The translations under genes were made by a program, and so were the position numbers. Shown here piece by piece: positions 16,412-23,241 of a stretch of DNA of 37,574 nt; positions within the stretch are counted from its first letter, which is position 1; each line of letters starts with the position of its first letter. The notes under the pieces are model-generated. The model did not search any database. It was not told where the DNA came from and was given only the letters and a program-made list of their open reading frames with translations. The DNA is from Nitrososphaerota archaeon (GTDB lineage Archaea > Thermoproteota > Nitrososphaeria > Nitrososphaerales > Nitrosopumilaceae), in NCBI GenBank assembly GCA_021325615.1, contig JAJPGU010000018.1, forward strand, positions 1-37,574, read 5' to 3'.

Positions 16412-16966
16412 GTGGAGATATTGGACAGGACTTCAACTAACAGGGTAACACTCCGGCTGCAAAACGACCTGCTGGAAGTATTGAAGCGAGAGGCGACAAA
16501 GACAGACCTTACCCTCAACGCGTTCATCAATAAGGTGCTGAACAAGAACGTCACCTACGAGGAAAATGTCAATGCCATACTCAACGTGGTCTTTCCGCAC
16601 GACTTCTTCCTTCTAATCGTGGACAAACTCAAAGAGTCAGACATCAAGGAACTTGCAGACAGGGGGCCTGGTGTAGTCAAAAAGCTCTTCAATGTTATAG
16701 GAATGCAATATGACGTTGACCATGTCATCCACAACTACTTTGCAGTGATTGGCAAGTACTGCAAGTGGTTCGAGTTCACACACAAGGTAACACATAACAA
16801 GTACAGGCTGGTCTTCTGCGCAGACGCAAACTCGCCAAAATGGGTGCAATTCCTCAAGCTTTACATCAAGTCCATACTGGAATCTGCAAAGGTTGTCATA
16901 ACCAACGAGTCCCAGCATGACGGCATTATAGTGTTTGAGTTTACCTACAAGGGATACGGCAACTAG
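16412..16966 (+). CDS. RHH-type regulator with C-terminal thaumarchaeal domain, paralogue 1
   Basis: 184 residues from GTG 16412, preceded by a purine-rich ggaaggga. The first 45 residues (TNRVTLRLQNDLLEVLKREA, then LNAFINKVLNKNVTYEE) have the strand-helix-helix pattern of a ribbon-helix-helix DNA-binding domain. The remaining 135 residues form an alpha/beta domain with HNYFAVIGKYCKWFEFTHKV and a C-terminal AKVVITNESQHDGIIVFEF. The protein at 35373-35939 is a clear paralogue over its full length. I infer a transcription regulator in which the C-terminal domain senses a ligand or mediates assembly; this is not proven. It is alone, without an operon partner. Confidence 0.7.
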   Translation: MEILDRTSTNRVTLRLQNDLLEVLKREATKTDLTLNAFINKVLNKNVTYEENVNAILNVVFPHDFFLLIVDKLKESDIKELADRGPGVVKKLFNVIGMQYDVDHVIHNYFAVIGKYCKWFEFTHKVTHNKYRLVFCADANSPKWVQFLKLYIKSILESAKVVITNESQHDGIIVFEFTYKGYGN

Positions 16967-17287
16967 CTGCACCTTCTTGTCGCGCCGCAAAGACAGGACG
17001 CGGAAGGCCGGGAAGATGGCAAATGTTTTCGCAGGATTCTGACACCTTGGAGACTTTATGGGGGGTTTACATCCTGAGGCCGCCTATCGGCCCTTCTCTT
17101 GGATCGTAGACAATCTGGTCAGGAAAACCGTGTTATTCCTATCCTTTTTCAAAATTAAGGTGGATCAAGGGGCCTTTAATGGGATGGATATCATGCCACA
17201 CAAGAAACCGAGTCCGATTGAACAAGGAATTTGCCTTAAACTTAAATCCTGTAAAATAATATTTTGCATTAATAGAAATCGAAAAAA
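16967..17287. other. 321-bp intergenic region
   Basis: Apart from the promoter of the TPR gene at its right end (aataatatttt at 17255-17265, 28 bases before TTG 17288) I see no feature. A weak plus-strand frame (17058-17324) overlaps the promoter and the start of the TPR gene and has no protein-like character. Confidence 0.5.
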
Positions 17288-18100
17288 TTGGCGCAAAATA
17301 GAAATGAATCCATTGAAAGGGTGACGGAGGGAATGAGCTATGCAAGACTTGGCAAGCACAAGGAGGCGATTTCTTTCTTTGACAAGGCACTCAAGGCAGA
17401 TCCACAAAGTTCCGACGCGCTTTACAACAAGGGCCTGTCACTGGTCCAGATGAAGAAATCAAAGGATGCAATGACATGCTTTGAAAAAATACTTGAAAAG
17501 GATCCCAGTCATGTTCTGGCGCTAAACAACCTGGGGAACCTTCATGCTGAACAGCAGCAGTTCGAGGTTGCAATTGGCTTTTACGAGAAGGCTCTAAAGG
17601 CAGATCCCGGTAATGTTGCTGCCATGTACAACAAGGGTATTGCAGAAATAGGAATAGGAAAATACGACGAGGCCCTGAAATGCTTCAGCCATGCCGTTTC
17701 AATCGAGCCTGAAAACATGGCAGCCGTCTACTTTGAGGGCCTTGTGCTTGGAAAGCAGAAAAAGCACCGTGAGGCGTTAGACTGCTTTGACAAGGTTATT
17801 GAGAAGGAGCCTGAAAACTTCGAGGCGATGTTCTACAAGGCTACGAGCCTTGCTGAACTCGGCAGGCACGAGGATGCAATAATGCTCTTTGACAGGGTGT
17901 TAAAGAATAGCCCAAAGAACGGAACCGTTATCTACTCAAAGGCAAGGAGCAAGGCAGAACTTGGGCAAGACGGGGAGGCCCTAGAGCTTCTTGCCCAGGC
18001 GATCCTATACTACGGAAAAACGATCAAGGGATGGGCAATAAAGGACTCTGCGTTTATTAGGTTAAAAGATGACCTACGATTCAAAGCAGTTGTGAAATAA
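17288..18100 (+). CDS. TPR-repeat protein
   Basis: 270 residues from TTG 17288, supported by a TATA-like box 28 bases upstream. From about residue 12 to 245 it is made of six or seven 34-residue tetratricopeptide repeats (e.g. YNKGLSLVQMKKSKDAMTCF, LNNLGNLHAEQQQFEVAIGF, YNKGIAEIGIGKYDEALKCF). It has no signal peptide or membrane helix, so it should be a cytoplasmic protein-binding scaffold. Its stop overlaps the ATG of the next gene by one base (TAATG), so the two form an operon, which lies directly upstream of the artubulin gene on the same strand. Confidence 0.88.
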   Translation: MAQNRNESIERVTEGMSYARLGKHKEAISFFDKALKADPQSSDALYNKGLSLVQMKKSKDAMTCFEKILEKDPSHVLALNNLGNLHAEQQQFEVAIGFYEKALKADPGNVAAMYNKGIAEIGIGKYDEALKCFSHAVSIEPENMAAVYFEGLVLGKQKKHREALDCFDKVIEKEPENFEAMFYKATSLAELGRHEDAIMLFDRVLKNSPKNGTVIYSKARSKAELGQDGEALELLAQAILYYGKTIKGWAIKDSAFIRLKDDLRFKAVVK

Positions 18101-18399
18101 TGTCAGAGGATTTTGTAAAAAGCGTAAAAAATCTACTTGCCTCCGGCAAGGGGGATCCGTCAAGGTTTAGGGAGATCCTTGAATCAGTAAGGCAGGGAAA
18201 TCCAGTATACATGTCTGACTACAAGTATGTACAAAGCATGCTGTCGGTGGAATCTGGTACCACTGCCAAAGAAACCGGTGACTTGGCAAGGGAGGCAAAA
18301 TTGGAAGACCCAATTGGCATACTAAGGATAAGGCTTGCCGAGGGCAGGATAACGGTTGACCAATTCAGGGACCTCAAGAAAACGATTTTGGAATTCTGA
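18100..18399 (+). CDS. Small protein with C-terminal SHOCT domain
   Basis: 99 residues. The C-terminal 30 (DPIGILRIRLAEGRITVDQF, then RDLKKTIL) match the SHOCT oligomerization domain. The N-terminal 45 (SEDFVKSVKNLLASGKGDPS, RFREILE) match the N-terminal domain of the membrane protein at 24660-25445. It is translationally coupled to the TPR gene. A role as an oligomeric adaptor is inference. Confidence 0.75.
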   Translation: MSEDFVKSVKNLLASGKGDPSRFREILESVRQGNPVYMSDYKYVQSMLSVESGTTAKETGDLAREAKLEDPIGILRIRLAEGRITVDQFRDLKKTILEF

Positions 18400-18544
18400 T
18401 AATCCTCTAATTGAGGATGATTTCTTCCCAAATCTTAAATCCAGACTGCACATTTTATATGTGATGAAGCCTGCAGGCGTTGTTTCCTTTTCATGTCTAC
18501 AACAATCAAGCATGCGCTTTACAATCTTACACTCTCCGATTAAA

Positions 18545-18556
18545 GTGACAAGTCAC
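18545..18556. repeat. Inverted repeat upstream of the artubulin gene
   Basis: GTGAC-AA-GTCAC, a perfect 5-bp inverted repeat, ends 21 bases before the predicted TTG start. It lies where a TATA box would be expected, and no good TATA box fits the usual spacing here, so it could be an operator. Confidence 0.35.
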
Positions 18557-18577
18557 ACGATATAGTGGTGGATATAT

Positions 18578-19972
18578 TTGTCTACCATAAACGCTCCTCT
18601 TCCTCCTGCACCCGTCTTGATGACATGCTTTGGTCACTGCGGAATAGGGCTTGGCGCGGAGGCATACCGTAGGCTTCTCATAGACGTGGGGGCAGACCCG
18701 CTCAAGCCGACATTAAAGGGAGAAAAGGAAGAGTCACGCGTTTTGAAAAGGTATGGAAGTACAATCCTGCGATTTCCAAATTCATATGGGGGAAGCGAGA
18801 TTCCGCTTATACCGCGGGCGCTCCTAGTTGATCTTGATCCAAGGGCGGCAAACCTCATTCTCCAATCTTATCCTGATCTTTTCGCACTCCGTGACAAGCA
18901 CGTCATCCATGGGGCAGGAGGTGCCGCAAGAAACTGGGCGGAGGGACGCAGCAGGTTCCTAAATGAGGTTACCAAAAAGTTTGACATGCAAAAACAGCTT
19001 GCGGGACTCTCGCCTGAACCAGTAAGAGGGTTTACCATTCCTTTTGCGATGGGGGGCGGAACTGGAAGCTCGTTTGCAAGCGCCTTCATGCAATACATAA
19101 AGAAGGATACCAAGGAACATGCCACAATTGCGTCATTTGGCCTGTTGCCTGAGTTTGGATGGGACCCGGTAATCTTTGAGGCTGCTGCTATCAATATTGT
19201 TATGAACCTTGAGCACCAGATAAAATACAGCGACTGCTCTATCCTGTTTTCAAACAAGAGACTGAGGGAGCTTGCACACAAGCACGAAAAAAAGACCGAA
19301 AAACTCCAATCTATAATAGACGATCTTCCAAAGGAACACGAGATTGGCTGGAAAGACTACAAGGGGATGAACCTCATTGCCGCAAACGCAATCTCAATGT
19401 TCATAGCATCCTTTGCAAGGGAGACCGAATGGGACATGTCAAACTACAGGACCTGGCTAGCAACCAAGAAGCCGCGGTTTGCCATCCCGTGGGTTATACC
19501 GGTAGTCCCTGAGGAAAAACAATGGGGAACGGACCTCATGTCGGGAGGCAAGGGAAACACCATGGACTCCATCGTAGAGCACATTAACAAGAGGAATGAT
19601 GCGGTCCTTTTTGACATTGACGAGAACGACATAAGGGACAAGGGAGGCCAGCGTGACTCCTGTGTTGCGCTTGTGAAGATTAAAGGGGAGTTTGACGAAA
19701 AGGAAAGGGCCGTCCTTAAGAACATGATAAAGGACAGATTCCACATAGAAGAATCCAGGATGATATTTGTCAAGATTCCTATCTTGGACACGGAGCAGGC
19801 CAACGTTACCATACTCGTTAACACCAAAGCCATAGGGCCCAAGATTCTAGAGATTGCAAGCGAGGCCGAGGCATCTTGGGACGGTTACAAGGAGGAGTAC
19901 GGCAAGTGGGGCCTTACCACCGAGGAGTTCAAGCAGAGCCTAATGGACGTCGTCCACCAGTTCAGTGCATAG
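18578..19972 (+). CDS. Archaeal tubulin homologue (artubulin)
   Basis: 464 residues, the length of a tubulin. Matches to eukaryotic tubulin run along the whole chain: GHCGIGLGAEAYRRL (19-33; tubulin GQCGNQIG), IPRALLVDLDP (78-88; tubulin VPRAILVDLEP), GAGGAARNWAEG (112-123; tubulin SGAGNNWAKG), the GTP-binding GGGTGSS (159-165), EHQIKYSDCSILFSNKRL (212-229; tubulin ENSDC...DNEAL) and KKPRFAIP (297-304; tubulin YPRIHFP). FtsZ lacks most of these. The last residue of the signature is Ser rather than Gly, and there are extra residues around 232-258. In the T7 region (ETEWDMSNY) no acidic residue falls at the place of alpha-tubulin Glu254, so GTPase chemistry is uncertain. The acidic C-terminal tail is absent. 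TTG 18578 is the only start upstream of the first strand. A tubulin-like filament is the likely product. Confidence 0.9.
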   Translation: MSTINAPLPPAPVLMTCFGHCGIGLGAEAYRRLLIDVGADPLKPTLKGEKEESRVLKRYGSTILRFPNSYGGSEIPLIPRALLVDLDPRAANLILQSYPDLFALRDKHVIHGAGGAARNWAEGRSRFLNEVTKKFDMQKQLAGLSPEPVRGFTIPFAMGGGTGSSFASAFMQYIKKDTKEHATIASFGLLPEFGWDPVIFEAAAINIVMNLEHQIKYSDCSILFSNKRLRELAHKHEKKTEKLQSIIDDLPKEHEIGWKDYKGMNLIAANAISMFIASFARETEWDMSNYRTWLATKKPRFAIPWVIPVVPEEKQWGTDLMSGGKGNTMDSIVEHINKRNDAVLFDIDENDIRDKGGQRDSCVALVKIKGEFDEKERAVLKNMIKDRFHIEESRMIFVKIPILDTEQANVTILVNTKAIGPKILEIASEAEASWDGYKEEYGKWGLTTEEFKQSLMDVVHQFSA

Positions 19973-19974
19973 GC

Positions 19975-20526
19975 ATGGCTGACTTTAACTTTCTAGAACA
20001 GGTCGCGATCCAGATTAAGCGCAACAGGGAACAGCTTACCGACGTCGAGGACGAGCTGTCCACAATAAATTTCAGGATTCATGAAATCCCACTTAAGATA
20101 TCGACCGAGTCAAACTTTGCAAAAATGATAGGGGAGCAGTATGTTGATGCCACGCAGGAACTTGAGGCTGCAAAGGAAAGGCTGCTCAAGGAAAAGGAGA
20201 CACTTGCCTCAAAGATAAACGATGACATGTCTACCTTCATAACGGAATTCACATCCACTGACCTTGTAATACCAATCGAGCCAAACCCACTAGTTGTGGA
20301 CGGCAACACGCGCTTTACCTACAAAAACGGTAGCACGTTCAAGAGCGTTTTTGACATCCTAAGCGAACTGCTGGGCCTAAGCTCGCCAATCCTTGTAAAG
20401 GACGTGATGTTCTCCGCTTCTGAGATTGTCATCAAGGTTACAGACGAGTACGAGGCAAAGCAAAAATTCCTGAGCAGCATAAACGAGGTTCAGAAAACCC
20501 TCTCAATCAAGCGCAGAAAGAGCTAG
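19975..20526 (+). CDS. Coiled-coil protein coupled to artubulin
   Basis: 183 residues from ATG 19975, two bases after the artubulin stop. Residues about 8-90 are heptad-like and highly charged (QIKRNREQLTDVEDELSTIN; ATQELEAAKERLLKEKETLA), predicting a long coiled coil. The C-terminal 90 residues form a compact alpha/beta domain (FTYKNGSTFKSVFDILSELL; VMFSASEIVIKVTDEYEAKQ). It is soluble with a basic end (KRRKS). Its function is unknown; tight linkage suggests an artubulin-binding or regulatory partner. Confidence 0.8.
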   Translation: MADFNFLEQVAIQIKRNREQLTDVEDELSTINFRIHEIPLKISTESNFAKMIGEQYVDATQELEAAKERLLKEKETLASKINDDMSTFITEFTSTDLVIPIEPNPLVVDGNTRFTYKNGSTFKSVFDILSELLGLSSPILVKDVMFSASEIVIKVTDEYEAKQKFLSSINEVQKTLSIKRRKS

Positions 20527-20570
20527 ATGGCTAAAAACCCTAAAAAGCAGGTAGGGGAGAGGAATAACGG

Positions 20571-20969
20571 ATGAGGAAAGTTCTATCGGTTCTTGCTATG
20601 ATTGCGGTACTTTTACTGGCGGTGCCTTCCGCCCACGCCCAGAGCTACGGACAGGTGGCCTCCACATTGAAGGATGACACGTGGCAGGTTCATGTGAACA
20701 AGCTGGTTCAGATTGCCGCCGACCTGACAAGCGGCCTTGGCAGGGACCAGCCCTTTGCTTATATCGTGCAGGTGCTTGATCAGAACGGCGTAGTAATCCA
20801 GCTTTCGTGGCTCACGGGAACACTCACTGCGGGCCAGTCCCTGAGCCCATCCCAGTCATGGACCCCGGCTGCGCCAGGGAATTACACGGCACAGATATTT
20901 GTCTGGTCGGGAATAGACAATCCGAATGCCCTTTCCCCACCACTGACAATGAAGATATCGGTTACCTAG
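20571..20969 (+). CDS. Secreted Ig-like domain protein
   Basis: 132 residues with a typical signal peptide (MRKVLSVLAMIAVLLLAVPS, cleavage near AHA-QS). The mature part is a single beta-sandwich: VQVLDQNGVVIQLSWLTGTL, SPSQSWTPAAPGNYTAQIFV. This pattern recurs in secreted thaumarchaeal proteins. There is no membrane anchor. An aggggaga-like Shine-Dalgarno sequence lies just upstream, 45 bases after the coiled-coil gene, so it could be the last gene of the artubulin transcript. Confidence 0.7.
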   Translation: MRKVLSVLAMIAVLLLAVPSAHAQSYGQVASTLKDDTWQVHVNKLVQIAADLTSGLGRDQPFAYIVQVLDQNGVVIQLSWLTGTLTAGQSLSPSQSWTPAAPGNYTAQIFVWSGIDNPNALSPPLTMKISVT

Positions 20970-21074
20970 CGGCTTGCCACGTACCATTATGTCGGCACCT
21001 TGCATTTCGGATGGTATCTGTGGAAAAGAGCCGCCGTGCACAAAGGCAAGTTTGGAAGGCCCCAATCCTGACAT
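20961..21074 (-). other. Possible gene remnant or short ORF
   Basis: From ATG 21074 the minus strand reads MSGLGPSKLAFVHGGSFPQI, PSEMQGADIMVRGKPLGN, protein-like sequence, before continuing into the antisense of the convergent secreted-protein gene, where the composition turns shadow-like (stop at 20856). The bidirectional-looking ttataattt (21101-21109) lies 31 bases upstream. It could be a truncated gene, an unknown small protein or chance. Confidence 0.25.
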
Positions 21075-21100
21075 GTTGGCAGAACTTAGTTCCACAGATG

Positions 21101-21109
21101 TTATAATTT
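21101..21109 (+). promoter_or_regulatory. TATA box for the 21129 gene
   Basis: The sequence ttataattt is centred 24 bases before ATG 21129, which is why I prefer that start to the in-frame TTG at 21108. Confidence 0.5.
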
Positions 21110-21128
21110 GGGAAGTGACCATCTTATC

Positions 21129-21485
21129 ATGAACAGGCGTAGCGGACTGATAACGGGCATTGCCCTTGCGGTATCATCCGTCTTCTTCTTCATCTTTATC
21201 GGCTTTCCACTTTTCAGTCAGCAGCCGGGGGACGGCGTAAACTCGCCCATCTCAGGCAGTGACCAGTCGCCTGACACGATAAGCGCCATAGCAAGCGACA
21301 TTGACTCGTGCATAACCACGCCGACGTCAGACTGTGATCAGGAAATGCTGCAGGTCTCGAAATTCTGCAGCCAGAACAAGGGGCAGGAGCAGAACTATCC
21401 CTTCTGCGCCGACTCGAGGGTGCAGATTTACCTTGAACACAGGGATATGGCGCGGAATGCCGTGAATGGTGGCGGGGGGAGCTGA
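21129..21485 (+). CDS. Membrane-anchored extracytoplasmic protein, function unknown
   Basis: 118 residues. An N-terminal hydrophobic helix (about 7-29; LITGIALAVSSVFFFIFIGF) anchors or exports the protein. The outer part has four cysteines (DSCITTPTSDCDQE; SKFCSQNKGQEQNYPFCADS) that could form two disulfides. The Gly-rich end (NGGGGS) stops 6 bases before the convergent MscS gene. I do not recognise the family. Confidence 0.65.
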   Translation: MNRRSGLITGIALAVSSVFFFIFIGFPLFSQQPGDGVNSPISGSDQSPDTISAIASDIDSCITTPTSDCDQEMLQVSKFCSQNKGQEQNYPFCADSRVQIYLEHRDMARNAVNGGGGS

Positions 21486-21491
21486 GCCTCG

Positions 21492-22346
21492 TTACGTTGG
21501 CCTGTGCTTTATTATTGTAAACTCGCCCTGTAAGACTGTCTGATTTGCAATCACAACCTCCTTCGTACGCTCTTTGTTTAACACTGTGGTAAAACGCGGG
21601 GTGATCCTTATGACCATCCCTGAATACGTGTCAGTGGAGCCTACAAGTTCTATCTCATCGCCCTCTGCATAGGGTAACAGCTCTCCTGACGGGATGTCCT
21701 TTAGCAGTCGGATGTTGCCCTGTATTATTGCGTTGTTTGGCACGATGTACTCCTTTCCCTCGTTTGTCTGTATGGTGGTGTACATTAGGTTGATCTCCTG
21801 AATCTTACCATGTACGTTGTCGTTTACGACATGGATTAGGTCTCCAATCTTTGCGGGATATGTGGTGAGTATCAGGCCGCTTGAAAGTATGTTGCCTACT
21901 ATTGTCGAGACCCCGATGCCTACAATGATTGCGGCGACACCGCCGCTAATCAGGATCTCCTGGGCGTTGACGTTAAGCTGGTGCAAAATCAGGAGCGCGG
22001 CCGTCAGGGAAATCAGAATTATGGCAAAAAAGGAAAGGCTTGCAGAAAACTGGGGGTGGATCCTTCCCTCAAACCTCTTGAGGAGGCGCCTCGTGGCAGT
22101 AATTATCAACAACGATATGATAATAGTCATCAAGATTCCAACAATCTCGATGTGGAGATGTGTGATTCCAACTAGGGGCGCCACGAACGTTTCAAACAGG
22201 TGGAGTCCGGCCCATGTGGACGCAATGGCAACTATGACCTTGATTGAGAAGCGGTAAAATTCCCGCTGCAGTGTCCGGTGTTGGTGCATTGGGGCAGGTT
22301 CGGCCCTGGCCAAATCCTTTGCAGGACCGTCCTTGGTTGAATCCAC
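21492..22346 (-). CDS. MscS-family mechanosensitive ion channel
   Basis: 284 residues. Three membrane segments (about 30-50, 65-85, 105-125) lead into the pore helix ISGGVAAIIVGIGVSTIVGN, then the MscS beta domain IGDLIHVVNDNVHGKIQEIN, TIQTNEGKEYIVPNNAIIQG. This is a minimal MscS channel that would release solutes on hypo-osmotic shock. The C-terminal domain is short. GTG 22346 gives an acidic N-terminus; ATG at residue 20 is an alternative start. Confidence 0.88.
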   Translation of the reverse strand: MDSTKDGPAKDLARAEPAPMHQHRTLQREFYRFSIKVIVAIASTWAGLHLFETFVAPLVGITHLHIEIVGILMTIIISLLIITATRRLLKRFEGRIHPQFSASLSFFAIILISLTAALLILHQLNVNAQEILISGGVAAIIVGIGVSTIVGNILSSGLILTTYPAKIGDLIHVVNDNVHGKIQEINLMYTTIQTNEGKEYIVPNNAIIQGNIRLLKDIPSGELLPYAEGDEIELVGSTDTYSGMVIRITPRFTTVLNKERTKEVVIANQTVLQGEFTIIKHRPT

Positions 22347-22477
22347 TAGCGTGTTAGGGCGTTAATTGGTAATTATTGGTTCTGGTCATTATGCGCTCAC
22401 TGGCAAACTTTGGGGAAGATATGGCAGGATGCTTGCATGCCCACAGTTGGTTTTCCATTAAATTGGATGGGCGGCGC

Positions 22478-22642
22478 CTAGCCATTTTTGCGGGGGATGA
22501 TGCTGTCAGCAGAACTCTTCCTAAACCTGCAGCCATCATTTGCCGCCTTGCGGTAGGCCGCAAGTAGGGAGAACCTAACCAGAATATCCTCGCACCTGTC
22601 GAGCCAATCGGCAGGCAGTCCTTCTTCCAGCCTTTCTTTCAT
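22478..22642 (-). CDS. Small 54-residue protein, function unknown
   Basis: Reads MKERLEEGLPADWLDRCEDI, LVRFSLLAAYRKAANDGCRF, RKSSADSIIPRKNG and stops at 22478. An amphipathic helix (LDRCEDILVRFSLLAAYRKA) and two Cys are seen. An AT-rich stretch on the minus strand (aataatatc, about 22659-22667) lies roughly 20-25 bases upstream of the ATG. A different frame on the same strand is open but has no protein character. Coding is plausible but unproven. Confidence 0.4.
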   Translation of the reverse strand: MKERLEEGLPADWLDRCEDILVRFSLLAAYRKAANDGCRFRKSSADSIIPRKNG

Positions 22643-22738
22643 GGTACATGCCACCGAGATATTATTGCATTTTAACTATTAAGCCGCGCTTATCACGGGG
22701 GTGAGTTAGATTGCTAGCTAAAAATTTTCTAGGAACAA

Positions 22739-22763
22739 ATGCCAGGTTTTGCCATACTGGCAT
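22739..22763. repeat. Inverted repeat between small genes
   Basis: ATGCCAG (22739-22745) and CTGGCAT (22757-22763) form a 7-bp stem with an 11-base loop, 26 bases downstream of the 22789 gene. It may be a terminator hairpin or a binding site. Confidence 0.35.
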
Positions 22764-22788
22764 GCATAACCAAATCGGAACTGTCAGG

Positions 22789-23199
22789 CTATTTTTCAGT
22801 GGCCTTGAGAAAACTTGTCATGCTCTTTGCAACAAGAGGTATTATCTTCTTTGTGATGATGTGGTGAAAGTTGTCGGCATCCGCGTCAAAGGAGAGCAAG
22901 AGCACATGTGCAAGCCTGCTGTTTTCGTCGGCTATCGGGAGTGTGGCCCTTATCAGCTTCGTATAATGGGAGCTTGCATACAGTATCTTGCCAAGCCTGT
23001 ACTCCCATCTCAGCCTGGTGTACTGCCGTGTAGCCGCAGTGATGGCATACTGCGCCCTCTCCTCTGCATTCAGGAGAGGTGTGAGGCCATTCCTGTCTGC
23101 CGTTGCCTCTAGCTTTCCATCGCCATCTGCGATTCCTGCAAACCTTATCTTGGGATCAAGGTTGACGACATTCTTGCAAAATTCCTCAAAGACATTCAT
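22789..23199 (-). CDS. Thaumarchaeal conserved protein of roadblock-like appearance
   Basis: 136 residues. The pattern KIRFAGIADGDGKLEATADR then GLTPLLNAEERAQYAI and LIRATLPIADENSRLAHVLL, LLSFDADADNFHHII is that of a large thaumarchaeal family with a small PAS/roadblock-like fold (IRFAGIxD..G.L and a final strand before a helix). I believe it corresponds to a DUF6659-type family but cannot confirm. The role is unknown. A TATA-like gctatatttg (23221-23230) is 27 bases before ATG 23199. Confidence 0.65.
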   Translation of the reverse strand: MNVFEEFCKNVVNLDPKIRFAGIADGDGKLEATADRNGLTPLLNAEERAQYAITAATRQYTRLRWEYRLGKILYASSHYTKLIRATLPIADENSRLAHVLLLSFDADADNFHHIITKKIIPLVAKSMTSFLKATEK

Positions 23200-23241
23200 T
23201 GAATATTGGTATTGTCCGTAGCTATATTTGCTTTCTGAAAG

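Noticed and set aside
16143-16412. Open frame of 89 codons between the antiporter and RHH genes
   Set aside because: It runs through the tandem repeat, has no recognisable domain or balanced composition, and ends only because it meets the RHH start. An AT-rich box about 27-30 bases upstream keeps it from being fully excluded.
17058-17324. Open frame of 88 codons before the TPR gene
   Set aside because: It crosses the TPR promoter and start, and the sequence is not protein-like.
18578-19972. Identification of the tubulin homologue as FtsZ or CetZ
   Set aside because: The PRALLVDLDP, NWAEG and SDC...N segments and the 464-residue length match tubulin rather than FtsZ or CetZ.
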